64,000 bases of DNA from Acidimicrobiia bacterium (GCA_947476745.1 CANJRG010000005.1:62001-126000), one strand, 5' to 3'. Numbered from the stretch's first letter, positions 39,513 through 49,269 are shown. Made by a program: numbers and translations. The notes: a model not told the origin generated them from the letters alone.

Positions 39513-41019
39513 AGGAGAGCAAACCGGCGAGGTTGCCGGTGAAGTGCCCGATGAGTCCCGGGAAGACGCCGAACAGGACGGTGGCGGCAACGGTGATCGT
39601 CAACGCCGACAGCAACGATACGGGCACCCGGATGGGCGTGGTATCACCGTCGGGGGCCGGACTGAACCACATCGCCTTGAGCACCAGGCCGTAGTAATAG
39701 AAGGCGATGACCGAGTTCAAGGCCACCACGATGGCCAATGCATAGCCGGCCGGCGTGTCGGCTGCGGTCAGAGCCCGGAACACCACGAACTTCGCGAACC
39801 AGCCTCCGAGCGGCGGGATACCGGCCAACGAGGCGAGGCACAACGTCATCGCCACGGTCAGACCCGGGGCGTACCCGAAGAGGCCTCCTAGTGAGGAGAT
39901 CTCACCCGAACGGGTCTTACGGGACACCGCGATGATGACGGCGAAGGCACCGAGGTTCATGCCGGCGTAGATCAACAGATAGGTGACCACCGCCGTCAGG
40001 GCGTCATCGGGATTGGAGCCGCTGACCGCGAGGGGAGCGAGCATGAATCCGGCTTGGGCGATACCGGAATAGGCCAACAACCGCACGACGTTCGTCTGCC
40101 GAAGAGCGATCAAGTTGCCCACGGTCATTGATGCAGCAGCCAAGACCCACATGAGGGGCTCGATCACGTCGGTCCGTCCCAGGAAGCCGACGAAAATCAA
40201 CTGCAGCAGGGCGACGAATCCTGCCGCCTTGGACGCCACCGCCAGGAAGGCGGTCACCGGCGTCGGGGCTCCTTCATAGGTGTCCGGAGCCCAAGTGTGG
40301 AACGGTACCGCAGACACCTTGAACGCAAACCCGACGATCACCAGCACGATGCCCAGCGTCACGATCGGGGTAGAACTCGAGCCGCCCTCGATCGCCGCAC
40401 CGATCTCGGTCAGCAACGTCGAGCCGCTGACCCCGAACAGCAGCGACATGCCGTACAGCATGAGGGCACTGGCGAACACGCCCATCAGGTAGTACTTCAG
40501 ACCCGCCTCGTTCGAGCGAAGGTTCCGCTTCTCCCACGTCGCCATCATGTAGGCGGGGATCGACAGTAGCTCGAGTGCCACGAAGATCGACACGAGGTCC
40601 CGAGCCGAGCACATCAGCACCATGCCGAGCACGGAGGACAGCAGCATCAGGTAGAACTCGCTCTCCCAGAAGTCGCCCTCGGCCAGATAGTTGCTCGACA
40701 GAAGCGTCACCACGTAGGCGGTGAGGAGGAACATCGCCTGCAGGACGAGTGACAGGTTGTCGACGACGAACGCGCCGCCGAACAAGCTCCGATCGGCACC
40801 GTCGAGCGCCAGGGAGATGACCGGGATCAAGCTCGCCAACATCGCCAGACCGGTGAGTCCGGGGATGAGCCGCTTCGCCTCCTCGAGCTTGATCACGTCG
40901 ACGAGCAGCACCACCGCCGTGAACGCCACCAGGACGATCTCGGGCGCCAATGCATGGAAGTCGATGACCGGCGCCTCGAAGGGCACTTGCGATGCCTGGG
41001 CCAGCAGCGATGCAATCAC
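39499..41019 (-). CDS. nuoN: Complex I subunit N, second (A-D,H-N) locus
   Basis: NuoN is an antiporter-like proton-pumping membrane subunit. The 506 residues form about 14 helices. Key features are the helix-5 glutamate (SIFVALELLSIPAYMMATWE), the helix-7 lysine region (GFAFKVSAVPFHTWAPDTYE), and the helix-8 lysine region (TPVTAFLAVASKAAGFVALL). GTG start at 41019, seven bases after nuoM. Compared with the nuoN at 50218 it is an ordinary paralogue. It is followed by midA. Confidence 0.95.
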   Translation of the reverse strand: MIASLLAQASQVPFEAPVIDFHALAPEIVLVAFTAVVLLVDVIKLEEAKRLIPGLTGLAMLASLIPVISLALDGADRSLFGGAFVVDNLSLVLQAMFLLTAYVVTLLSSNYLAEGDFWESEFYLMLLSSVLGMVLMCSARDLVSIFVALELLSIPAYMMATWEKRNLRSNEAGLKYYLMGVFASALMLYGMSLLFGVSGSTLLTEIGAAIEGGSSSTPIVTLGIVLVIVGFAFKVSAVPFHTWAPDTYEGAPTPVTAFLAVASKAAGFVALLQLIFVGFLGRTDVIEPLMWVLAAASMTVGNLIALRQTNVVRLLAYSGIAQAGFMLAPLAVSGSNPDDALTAVVTYLLIYAGMNLGAFAVIIAVSRKTRSGEISSLGGLFGYAPGLTVAMTLCLASLAGIPPLGGWFAKFVVFRALTAADTPAGYALAIVVALNSVIAFYYYGLVLKAMWFSPAPDGDTTPIRVPVSLLSALTITVAATVLFGVFPGLIGHFTGNLAGLLSFAGG

Positions 41020-41026
41020 GGCGACC

Positions 41027-42556
41027 TCAGCCCGCCAGGCTCTGAGCGAGGACCTGCACCGCGTCGCTGGTCATGCCGAAAATGAGGACGGGCAGGAAGC
41101 CGAGCACCACGATCAGGACCAGCATCGGCAGCCAGGCGATCCATTCAGCCGTTCCCACATCGTGTACGTGCTCGTGGGCGAACTCCTCCTTGGGAGTTCC
41201 GAATGCCGTCCGCTGGAACAGCCACAGGAGGTAGCCGGCGGCGAGCACGGTGCCGAGCGCCGCGACGAACATGTAGAAGCGGAACAGCCCGACGCTGAGT
41301 CCCGGCGCAGGGTTGTAGGCCGCCAGGATCACCGGGAATTCACCCCAGAAGCCGGCGAGGCCGGGCAGACCGAGCGATGCCATTGCGGTGAAGCCCAGGA
41401 TCCAACCCAGGTGTGGCGCCTGTTTGAGCAGGCCACCGAGTCTGCCGATCTCGAGGGTGTGGAACCGCTCCTTCACCGAGCCGGCTATGAAGAACAACAT
41501 GCCGGTGATCAGACCGTGGGCCACCATGCCGAAAATCGCGGCGTTGATCCCGAAGTCGGTGAGGGTGGCGATACCGAGCATCACGTAACCCATGTGCGCC
41601 ACCGAGGAGAAGGCAATGAGTCGCTTCATGTCGGTCTGGGCAAGACAGCCGAGGGCGCCGTAGATGATGCCGATACAGGCGAGACCACCGATGATCGGTG
41701 CCCACCAATGCGCCCCTGCGGGCAGGATCGGCAGGGCGATACGGACGAAGCCGTAGGTACCCAACTTCAGCAGCACGGCTGCCAGGATCACCGACCCCTG
41801 GGTTGGTGCCTGGGTGTGAGCATCGGGGAGCCACGTGTGGAAGGGGAACATCGGCACCTTGATGCCGAACCCCATGAACATGCCACCGAAGATCAGGATC
41901 TGCGTGGTACGCACCACATCGTTGGAGCGCACCAGCGACGCCAGCTCGGTCATGTTGAAGGTTTCGGCACCGGTGACGAAGAACAACGCCAGGAAGCTGA
42001 CGATCATCAGGGCCGAACCGAACAGCGTGTAGAGGAAGAACTTGATCGACGCGTACTGCCGATCGTCGCCGCCCCAGACACCGATCATGAAGTACATCGG
42101 CAGAAGCACGATCTCGAAGAACACGAAGAACAGGATGAGATCCTGTGCGACGAAGCTGCCCAGCATGCCGGTGTCGAGCACCAGGATGAGGATCAGGAAC
42201 GCCTTCGGGTCCACCGGGTCAGGGAAGTGGTTCCAGCTGTAGATGATGACCAGGGGAACCACCAACAGCGTGAGCAAGATCATCGGCATGGCGATGCCGT
42301 CGATGCCCAACGTGTAACGCGCCTTGATCACGTCGATCCAGCCCTTGTTCACGACGTACTGCAACTCGGCGCTGTTGTCCCAGTCGAAGTTCAACGCGAG
42401 CAGCGCGCCAACGACGGCGACGCCCAAGGAGGTGATCAGAGCCAGCGTCTTGTGCAGCTCCTCCTCCGCTTTGGGGATGAGCATCATCACCAAGGCCCCT
42501 ACCAACGGTAGGAACACCATCGTGGTGATACCCCAATCGTTCAGGAAGTCCTTCAT
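41027..42556 (-). CDS. nuoM: Complex I subunit M, second locus
   Basis: NuoM is a proton-pumping antiporter-like subunit. The 509 residues include FFVFFEIVLLPMYFMIGVWG with the helix-5 glutamate, GFGIKVPMFPFHTWLPDAHT with the helix-7 lysine, and SVILAAVLLKLGTYGFVRIA with the helix-8 lysine. All pumping residues are present. It begins 23 bases after nuoL. No unusual extension. Confidence 0.96.
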   Translation of the reverse strand: MKDFLNDWGITTMVFLPLVGALVMMLIPKAEEELHKTLALITSLGVAVVGALLALNFDWDNSAELQYVVNKGWIDVIKARYTLGIDGIAMPMILLTLLVVPLVIIYSWNHFPDPVDPKAFLILILVLDTGMLGSFVAQDLILFFVFFEIVLLPMYFMIGVWGGDDRQYASIKFFLYTLFGSALMIVSFLALFFVTGAETFNMTELASLVRSNDVVRTTQILIFGGMFMGFGIKVPMFPFHTWLPDAHTQAPTQGSVILAAVLLKLGTYGFVRIALPILPAGAHWWAPIIGGLACIGIIYGALGCLAQTDMKRLIAFSSVAHMGYVMLGIATLTDFGINAAIFGMVAHGLITGMLFFIAGSVKERFHTLEIGRLGGLLKQAPHLGWILGFTAMASLGLPGLAGFWGEFPVILAAYNPAPGLSVGLFRFYMFVAALGTVLAAGYLLWLFQRTAFGTPKEEFAHEHVHDVGTAEWIAWLPMLVLIVVLGFLPVLIFGMTSDAVQVLAQSLAG

Positions 42557-42579
42557 GCGGCGTGCGAACCTACTTCACC

Positions 42580-45057
42580 CTAGATGGCGAGAACGAAAAC
42601 CCCGGCCAGGACGGCCGCGGCAGCGAACATGAGCACGGCGTATCCCTGCACCCGCCCATTCTGCATACGGCGCAGGAGGCCGCCTGTCTCCGAGGCACCG
42701 ATGCCCGCGCCGTTGACCGCACCGTCCACGACCTGCTGGTCGAGCACGCTGTAGGTGAAGCCGGCGATGCGCTTGGAGACCGTTGCTGCGCCATTGACGA
42801 TGGCGTCGAGCACGTATTTGTTGAACCAGTTGGCCCCGCGTGCGAGCGGGCCCTTGACCGTGGCGACGATGACGTCGGTATACAGCCAGTCGAGATAGAA
42901 CTTGTTGGCGAGGATGTTGTAGCCGAGCGTCGGGATCCCGCCCCGGCTCACCGGGCCGCCGACGAGTTCGGTCGCTTTCGGGTCCGTCGCCTGGACCTTA
43001 CGGAAATAGGCCACCACCAACCCACAACCGACGAGGGCGGCGACCAACGAGATCACCGCGATCGCTGGGCTGAACTCGGCATGGCTGATCTTCGGGAAGT
43101 ACGTCGAGGTCGGCTCGATGTAGTGCTCGAAGCGTAGGCGCCAGCCCGAAGGCACGAAGGTGAAGGCCTCGGGGATGTTGGCCAAGCTCGCCAGCGCAGC
43201 CAATGCGGCCAGGATCATCAGCGGAATGGTGATCCGCGGCCCGGACTCGTGGGGCAGTCCACCGTGGGCGTCGTGCACGTCATGGGTGCCCTGAGCACCA
43301 TGGGCGTCGTGGACCTCGGCGTGGTCGTCGTGGCCGGCGCGCGCCGCGGCTGGCGTATGGTCGTCCTCGTGGCCATGTGCTGCATGATGCGCGTTCGGGG
43401 AATCCGCGCCCCGCCACTCACCGAGGAAGGTGAGCCAGTAGCAGCGGGTCATGTATGCAGCGGTCATGCCCCCGGTGACCAGGCCCATGACGAGCATGAG
43501 GTGGTAGTTGCCGTTCGCCCCGTTGCTCAGGCCGAATCCGCCGGTACCGGCGAGGATCTCGTCCTTCGACCAGAAGCCCGACAGCAGCGGGAATCCCGCC
43601 AGTGCCAAGGCGCCGATGAGGAACGTGGCGTGGGTCTTCGGCATGTACTTGCGCAAGCCACCCATGTCGGACTTCATGTCGAAGGAGTGGTTGCAGGCGT
43701 GACTGACCGAACCAGAGCCGAGGAAGAGGCACGCCTTGAAGAAGGCGTGCGTGGCCAGGTGGAACATCGCAGCAGTCCAGGCCCCGACACCGAGCGCCAT
43801 GACCATGTAGCCGAGCTGCGACACCGTGGAGTACGCCAGGACCTTCTTGATGTCGCGCTGCACGAAGGCCAACGTGCCACCGACCATGGTGGTGATGGCT
43901 CCGACGAGCGCCAAGGCGTTGATCGGGCTGCCGGCGATGGAGAGACCCTCGAAGAAGACCGGGTAGAGCCGTGCGACCATGTACACGCCGGCCACGACCA
44001 TGGTGGCGGCATGGATGAGGGCCGACACCGGAGTAGGTCCTGCCATGGCGTCGGGCAGCCACGTGTGCAGACAGAACTGACCCGACTTCGACATGACGGC
44101 AACGATCAGGCAGAGGGACGCGACGAGCAGAGCGGTGTGGGACACCACCCCCGACGCCGCGGCGACATTGATCTCGACGATGTCGAACGTCTCGCCGCGA
44201 CCGGCGGTGAAGAACAACACGATCATCCCGATCAGCAGGCCGATGTCACCGACGCGGTTGGTGAGGAAGGCCTTCAAGGCTGCGTTGGAGTTGTTCTGCT
44301 CCTCCCACCAGTGGCCGATCAGGCAGAAGCTGCAGACACCGACCAACTCCCAGGCAGTGATGAACATCACGAGATTGTTCGCCAGGACCAGCAGCAGCAT
44401 CGACGCGGTGAACAGCGACAAGAACGCGAAGTAGTGGGTGTAGCGGATGTCCCCGGCGACGTAGTCGGTCGAGAAGACATGCACCAACAGCGAGATCAGC
44501 CCGACGACGAAGAGCATCATCACCGCTTGGCCGTCGACGAAGGTCCCGACTCCGAAGTCGATTCCGCCGATCGTCCACCAATTCGCTTTCCACTCCGTCA
44601 CCACCGGGAGCACGACGCGGTGTTCCTCGGCGGCGGCTTCGACGCCTTCCTTCACTGCTTCCTTGGCGGTGGCGGTGCCCTCCTCAGCAGAGGAGCCCGC
44701 GCCGGAGAGCTTCAGCTCGGCGCCTTGCCGCACGACGCCGAGACGGGCTGCAGATTGCTCAGAATGGCTGCTGTCCTCGTGGGTCTCCGCTGCGGGCTCA
44801 GAACCGTGCTCCGCACCCGCATCGTCGACATGGGACGCCCATTGCACACCGGCGATCAACGCGCAGGCGAAAACAGCCGAAAGTGCCGCTATGCCGATCT
44901 CGGCACCCTTCTTGGGCAGACGCTTGCCGAAAAAGAGGATCAGCAGGAACGAGACGAACGGGATGGCCGGGAAGATCCAGGCATTCTTCAGGAACCAGCC
45001 CGCGTGTTCTGCGGTCATGGCCCCAGTCTCTGAGGCGAAGAGCACGGCGGAGATCAT
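42580..45057 (-). CDS. nuoL: Complex I subunit L with His-rich loop, second locus
   Basis: NuoL is the distal proton-pumping subunit with the long lateral helix. The 825 residues are far above the usual 610-650. Core motifs are intact: ITAWELVGVCSFCLIGHWWE, LTNRVGDIGLLIGMIVLFF and KSGQFCLHTWLPDAMAGPTP. Two insertions explain the size: residues about 76-145 (acidic, with Glu, Ala and Ser after the second helix), and residues about 552-604, a loop with 13 histidines (AHHAAHGHEDDH and related repeats) between the late helices. The ATG overlaps the nuoK stop (ATGA). Confidence 0.95.
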   Translation of the reverse strand: MISAVLFASETGAMTAEHAGWFLKNAWIFPAIPFVSFLLILFFGKRLPKKGAEIGIAALSAVFACALIAGVQWASHVDDAGAEHGSEPAAETHEDSSHSEQSAARLGVVRQGAELKLSGAGSSAEEGTATAKEAVKEGVEAAAEEHRVVLPVVTEWKANWWTIGGIDFGVGTFVDGQAVMMLFVVGLISLLVHVFSTDYVAGDIRYTHYFAFLSLFTASMLLLVLANNLVMFITAWELVGVCSFCLIGHWWEEQNNSNAALKAFLTNRVGDIGLLIGMIVLFFTAGRGETFDIVEINVAAASGVVSHTALLVASLCLIVAVMSKSGQFCLHTWLPDAMAGPTPVSALIHAATMVVAGVYMVARLYPVFFEGLSIAGSPINALALVGAITTMVGGTLAFVQRDIKKVLAYSTVSQLGYMVMALGVGAWTAAMFHLATHAFFKACLFLGSGSVSHACNHSFDMKSDMGGLRKYMPKTHATFLIGALALAGFPLLSGFWSKDEILAGTGGFGLSNGANGNYHLMLVMGLVTGGMTAAYMTRCYWLTFLGEWRGADSPNAHHAAHGHEDDHTPAAARAGHDDHAEVHDAHGAQGTHDVHDAHGGLPHESGPRITIPLMILAALAALASLANIPEAFTFVPSGWRLRFEHYIEPTSTYFPKISHAEFSPAIAVISLVAALVGCGLVVAYFRKVQATDPKATELVGGPVSRGGIPTLGYNILANKFYLDWLYTDVIVATVKGPLARGANWFNKYVLDAIVNGAATVSKRIAGFTYSVLDQQVVDGAVNGAGIGASETGGLLRRMQNGRVQGYAVLMFAAAAVLAGVFVLAI

Positions 45058-45353
45058 CCCTTCAGCAGGTTGGCCGACTCGAGGTCGATACTCGACCGAT
45101 TGCGGTAGATGAGCAGCACGATGGCAAGCCCGACGCCGACCTCAGCAGCGGCAACTGCGATGACGAAAAGAGCAAAGACCTGTCCGATCGGGGTGCCGTG
45201 GTAGGCGCCGAATGCGATGAAGTTGATGTTCACGGCGTTGAGGATCAACTCGATCGACATCAGCACCATCACACCGTTGCGTCGAGCGAGTACGCCGTAG
45301 ACGCCGATGCAGAACAGCACCGCTCCGAGCAGAAGGAACTGGTTCAGCCACAT
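45054..45353 (-). CDS. nuoK: Complex I subunit K, second locus
   Basis: NuoK (ND4L homologue) has three helices and links the quinone module to the pumps. The 99 residues keep both conserved glutamates: SIELILNAVNINFIAF in helix 2 and AAAEVGVGLAIVLL in helix 3. Length is standard. Two bases separate it from nuoJ. Confidence 0.96.
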   Translation of the reverse strand: MWLNQFLLLGAVLFCIGVYGVLARRNGVMVLMSIELILNAVNINFIAFGAYHGTPIGQVFALFVIAVAAAEVGVGLAIVLLIYRNRSSIDLESANLLKG

Positions 45354-45355
45354 CG

Positions 45356-45856
45356 CTACTCCCTCCGGGCCACGACGATGGCGCCGATGAGCGCTGCCAA
45401 CAGCAAGAACGAAACCGCCTCGAACGGAATGAGGTAGTCATGGAAGATGGCGTCGCTCACCATCTCGGTCGTCTGCGGCTCGAGCACGGCCCGGGCGTCG
45501 AGCGCCTCGGTGTCGAACGCGTCGACGAGCGCATAGGTCATCACCGCAAACAGCATCAGGGCGACGACGCCGGCAATCCAACGACGCTCACCGTCGACGT
45601 GCTCCTCACGGCCGATGCGGGCTCGGGTGAGCATGATGCCGAACAGGAACAGCACTATCACGGCTCCGATGTACACCAATACCTGAGTTACACCGGTGAA
45701 TTCCGCGCCGGTGATGATGAACTGAGCGGCGACGCCCGCCAGGACCACGACCAGGTACAGCGCGGCGTGGAGGATGTTCTTGGTCGTGACGACCCGCACC
45801 GCGGACGCCACCATGGCCAAGGCGATGATTGCGAAGAAAATGTTCTGGGCCACCAT
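45356..45856 (-). CDS. nuoJ: Complex I subunit J, second locus
   Basis: NuoJ (ND6 homologue) has five helices and contains the pi-bulge helix. The 166 residues show ALYLVVVLAGVAAQFIITGA and the motif VTQVLVYIGAVIVLFLFGIM, typical for the family. A hydrophilic stretch follows between the third and fourth helices. The ATG at 45856 is two bases after nuoI. Confidence 0.95.
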   Translation of the reverse strand: MVAQNIFFAIIALAMVASAVRVVTTKNILHAALYLVVVLAGVAAQFIITGAEFTGVTQVLVYIGAVIVLFLFGIMLTRARIGREEHVDGERRWIAGVVALMLFAVMTYALVDAFDTEALDARAVLEPQTTEMVSDAIFHDYLIPFEAVSFLLLAALIGAIVVARRE

Positions 45857-45858
45857 GG

Positions 45859-46392
45859 TCAGCGGGGCACCTTCTTCTTCTTCTGTTCGGCGCCGGCCTC
45901 GTAGTCCTCGAAGTCAGGCACGGACTCCATCCACAGGCCCAGCCGGCTCTTGTCATGGAGCAGATCGGCGATCCGAGGCTCGGAGTACTCGTACTCCGGG
46001 CTCCAGTAGAGAGCTTCGAACGGGCAGACCTCAACGCAGATCCCGCAGTACATACAGAGAGCGAAGTCGATGTCGAACCTGTCGAGCTCATTGCGCTGCC
46101 GGGGCTTGCCACCCTCACGGCGTGGGGGCGCCAGATACTTGTGCGCCTCGATGAAAATGCACCAATCGGGGCATTCCCGGGCGCACAGCATGCAGGCCGT
46201 GCAGTTCTCCTCGTTCAGGGCGATCACGCCGCGGGCCCGCGGGGCCGGATCTTCCTTGACGTGCGGATACTGAACCGTCACCGCACCCTTGGAGGGTGCC
46301 GGCGGCTTCGTGAAGCCGTTGGGGAAGACCGTCTTGCGGGCCTCCCCCATGGTCACACCGAGGCCCTTGATCACTCCGGGAACGAGACCCAT
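45859..46392 (-). CDS. nuoI: Complex I subunit I (two 4Fe-4S clusters), second locus
   Basis: NuoI carries clusters N6a and N6b on the electron path to N2. The 177 residues have both motifs: CTACMLCARECP and CMYCGICVEVCP. Between them is a segment with WCIFIEAHKYLAPPRREGGK, and the C-terminus is basic (EQKKKKVPR). The start MGLVPGVIKGLGVTMGEARK overlaps the nuoH stop. Longer in-frame readings upstream would overlap nuoH. Confidence 0.95.
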   Translation of the reverse strand: MGLVPGVIKGLGVTMGEARKTVFPNGFTKPPAPSKGAVTVQYPHVKEDPAPRARGVIALNEENCTACMLCARECPDWCIFIEAHKYLAPPRREGGKPRQRNELDRFDIDFALCMYCGICVEVCPFEALYWSPEYEYSEPRIADLLHDKSRLGLWMESVPDFEDYEAGAEQKKKKVPR

Positions 46393-47426
46393 CAGAACGC
46401 CACCTTCAGCACAGCCGTTACCGCGATGTTCACCAGGGAGATCGGGATGAGGTACTTCCAGGCGAAGATCTGGAGCTGGTCCTCGCGCAACCGTGGGTAC
46501 GTGAAGCGGAACCACATCACCAAGAAGACGATCAGCATCATTTTGGTCAGCATCACGATCGGCCCGAGCACGTTCATGATGTCTGCGTCGAACCCGATCC
46601 CGGGAAGTGACCAACCGCCGAGGAACAGCACCGCAGCGATTGCCGAGAAGGCACCGGCGGTGGCGTACTCCCCGATGAAGAACAGCAGGAAGCGGAAGCC
46701 CGAATACTCGGTCAGGTAACCGGCGACCAGCTCCGATTCAGCGACGGGCATGTCGAACGGCGGCTGGGTCAACTCCGCCTGCATGGCGATCATGAACACC
46801 GCGAAGCCCACGAACTGGGTGATGATGTAGGGATTGCCGATGAACCCGATTCCGAAGATCTCACCGTTGCGCTGTGCCGCGACAATGCCCTGCATGTCCA
46901 TGGTGCCGGCCTGGATCACGACCCCGAGTACGGCAAGCACCAGCGGGAGTTCGTAGGCGATGAGCTGACCGGCCGAGCGGAGACCGCCCATCAGCGAGTA
47001 CTTGTTCGCCGATGCCCACCCGGCCATGAGGATGCCGATGACTGATACCGACGAGACCGCCAAGGCGAAATAGATCCCCGTCGGGATATTGGCGAACCAT
47101 GCATCCGGGCCGAAGGGCACGACGGTGTACATGATGAAGGTCGAGGCCACGACGACGATCGGTGCCCAGGCGAACACCTTGCGATCGGCGCCGTCAGGAA
47201 AGAGGTCTTCCTTCTGGAGGAACTTGCCGACCTCGGCCAGCAGCTGCATCGAGCCGTACGGACCGGCTTCCATCGGTCCGAGACGACTCTGCATGAAGCT
47301 CATCATCTTGAACAGGAACAGGTAGACGATCGTGCCGGAAGGCAACAGCACCGCTGCGAGCAGGCCGAGGACGCGGAGGATAGATACTTGCCAATACGCC
47401 AGCTCGGCAAGGACGACGGCGCTCAT
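46392..47426 (-). CDS. nuoH: Complex I subunit H with altered quinone-site motifs, second locus
   Basis: NuoH (ND1 homologue) forms most of the quinone chamber. The 344 residues are recognisable (MQSRLGPMEAGPYGSMQLLA, QKEDLFPDGADRKVFAWAPI, PPFDMPVAESELVAGYLTEY). Two usual motifs have changed. The ERK motif of the first loop reads LFK (residues 38-40), and the first Glu of the PEAExE motif is Val228, where the paralogue at 57566 keeps EAEQE. Glu230, Glu232 and the Glu before Tyr-Ser-Gly remain. The ATG at 47426 overlaps the nuoD stop. Confidence 0.95.
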   Translation of the reverse strand: MSAVVLAELAYWQVSILRVLGLLAAVLLPSGTIVYLFLFKMMSFMQSRLGPMEAGPYGSMQLLAEVGKFLQKEDLFPDGADRKVFAWAPIVVVASTFIMYTVVPFGPDAWFANIPTGIYFALAVSSVSVIGILMAGWASANKYSLMGGLRSAGQLIAYELPLVLAVLGVVIQAGTMDMQGIVAAQRNGEIFGIGFIGNPYIITQFVGFAVFMIAMQAELTQPPFDMPVAESELVAGYLTEYSGFRFLLFFIGEYATAGAFSAIAAVLFLGGWSLPGIGFDADIMNVLGPIVMLTKMMLIVFLVMWFRFTYPRLREDQLQIFAWKYLIPISLVNIAVTAVLKVAF

Positions 47427-48595
47427 CGGTCGATGTCTCCGAGGATGAAGTAAAGGGACGCAAGGATCGTGATGACGTCGGGAACGTACACGCCGCGCAG
47501 CAGCCACGGCACGATGGAGATGTTGTTGAAGCTCGCCGAGCGGATCTTCACCCGGAACGGCACCAGCTCGCCCTTGGACACCACGTAGTAGCCCATCTCA
47601 CCGAGCGGGTTCTCCGTTGCGACCCAGGCCTCGCCCTCAGGCACCTTGATGATGCGCGGGACCTTGGCCATGATCGGCCCGGGCGGGAGACCGTCGCAGA
47701 GCTGGATCACCATCTTGGCCGCTTCGCGCACTTCCTGGAGCCGGACCCAGTAGCGGGCAAAGCTGTCGCCGTCGGGGTGGGTCCAGACCTTCCAGTCCAA
47801 CTTGTCGTAGACCAAGCCCACCGGGGTGTCGCGGCGATGATCCCAGTCGACCCCCGACGCCCTGAGGTTCGCGCCCGACATGCCGTAGGACAGAGCGACC
47901 TCGGGAGGAATGACGCCGATTCCGCGGGTGCGCACATTGAAGATCTCGTTGCCCAGCAGCAATGCCTCGAGCTCGTCGCAAAAGGCGTTGACCTTGACCA
48001 TGACCTGCTTGGTCTCGGCGATCCAGCCCTTTGGAAGGTCGTCCTTGATACCACCGATGCGGTCGAAGTTCGGGTGAAACCGTCCTCCGGTGGCCGACTC
48101 GATGAGGTTGAGGACGTACTCCCGATCGCGAAAGGCGTAGAAGACCGGTGTCACGGCGCCGAGTTGCACGGCCATGTCGCCCAGAAACAGTGTCACGTTG
48201 GCGATGCGCGACAGCTCGAAGAGCAAGGTGCGTATCCATTGGGCGCGGGGCGGCGCCTCGACGTCCATCAGCTGCTCTGCCGCGAGGATGAACGGCACCT
48301 CGTTGGCGAAGCTCCCGAGCCAGTCGATGCGGTTGATCAGGGTGTTGACCTGGGGGTAGGTACGGACTTCGGTGAGCTTCTCGTACCCGCGGTGCATATA
48401 GCCGGGCACCGGATCGGCGGCGACGACCAGCTCACCGTCAAGCTTGACGATGATGCGCAGCGTCCCGTGTGTCGCCGGGTGCTGGGGTCCGATGTTGAGA
48501 GTCATGCCCTCGGTCTCGAGCTCGACGTTGACACGCATATCGGCGGCCTGGCTCGCGATGTAGGCGCGTTGTTGGCGCTCACTGATTGCGGTCAT
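47423..48595 (-). CDS. nuoD: Complex I subunit D with altered quinone and N2 residues, second locus
   Basis: NuoD (49-kDa homologue) forms the head-group end of the quinone site and flanks cluster N2. The 390 residues are full length, not fused to NuoC. The quinone-binding histidine is present (GPQHPATHG, His43). The partner tyrosine is Trp92 (RIDWLGS, where RIDY or RMDY is normal). The histidine that interacts with N2 is Val134 (ELSRIANVTLFLG, normally NHL or SHL). The arginine next to N2 (Arg in NRID) is kept, as is the arginine methylated by NDUFAF7 in mitochondria (GYMHRGYEK). The ATG at 48595 is two bases after nuoC. DNA codons confirm TGG (48320-48322) and GTG (48194-48196). Confidence 0.95.
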   Translation of the reverse strand: MTAISERQQRAYIASQAADMRVNVELETEGMTLNIGPQHPATHGTLRIIVKLDGELVVAADPVPGYMHRGYEKLTEVRTYPQVNTLINRIDWLGSFANEVPFILAAEQLMDVEAPPRAQWIRTLLFELSRIANVTLFLGDMAVQLGAVTPVFYAFRDREYVLNLIESATGGRFHPNFDRIGGIKDDLPKGWIAETKQVMVKVNAFCDELEALLLGNEIFNVRTRGIGVIPPEVALSYGMSGANLRASGVDWDHRRDTPVGLVYDKLDWKVWTHPDGDSFARYWVRLQEVREAAKMVIQLCDGLPPGPIMAKVPRIIKVPEGEAWVATENPLGEMGYYVVSKGELVPFRVKIRSASFNNISIVPWLLRGVYVPDVITILASLYFILGDIDR

Positions 48596-48597
48596 GC

Positions 48598-49269
48598 TCA
48601 CTCGCCTCCTTCGTCGTCGGCGACCCCGGGCATGGCCTCGACGTCGACGATTCCGGGCCACGGCTTCACCATGCGGGCCAACAGCGGGAAATCCTTGCGA
48701 AGCGGATACCCCTCGAAATCACCGGGCAGATACAGCTTCCGGAGCGAGGGGTGGCCGGCAAAGGTGATGCCGAACATCTCGTAGGCCTCGCGCTCGTGCC
48801 AGTTGGCGCCGCCGAAGAGCTTCGTCCAGGTGGTCATGGTCAACGTGTCGTCGGGAACGTCGACCTTGAGGTTGACCCCCACGTGACGGTTCACGTCGTA
48901 AAGGCGAGCGATCAGCTGGAACCTGCTCTCGCCGCCAGCCACACCGTGGGTCATCGGCTCGGGGTCCTTCGCCGCTACGCCCTCGAGGACGTTGTCGACC
49001 GAGCTGTCCATGCTGCGGCCGAAAGGAGACGGCAGCCAGTCGATGACCGAGAGGTAGCAGAAGTACGTGCAGCCGAGGAGGTCCCGGCATACGCGGCCAG
49101 CTGATTCCCAGGCGTCGGCGGTCACCCGCACCCAGACATCACGTCCGGGGACGAGGTGCGATGCAACCACGCCGTCGTGGAGCTCGGCGACGAGGCCCTC
49201 GACCAGACTGCTGCGCAGCTCGTCTGTGGCGGGCGCCCCCTCAGCGTTGTCGATGTCAGTCGACGACAA
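48598..49269 (-). CDS. nuoC: Complex I subunit C, second locus
   Basis: NuoC (30-kDa homologue) is a hydrophilic connecting subunit. The 223 residues include [20 protein letters not shown], the signature [20 protein letters not shown] and the end [20 protein letters not shown]. The start is TTG at 49269 with GGAAGG nine bases upstream; a GTG three codons earlier is also in frame. It overlaps the end of nuoB by 14 bases. A short acidic C-terminus follows the core. Confidence 0.92.
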   Translation of the reverse strand: MSSTDIDNAEGAPATDELRSSLVEGLVAELHDGVVASHLVPGRDVWVRVTADAWESAGRVCRDLLGCTYFCYLSVIDWLPSPFGRSMDSSVDNVLEGVAAKDPEPMTHGVAGGESRFQLIARLYDVNRHVGVNLKVDVPDDTLTMTTWTKLFGGANWHEREAYEMFGITFAGHPSLRKLYLPGDFEGYPLRKDFPLLARMVKPWPGIVDVEAMPGVADDEGGE

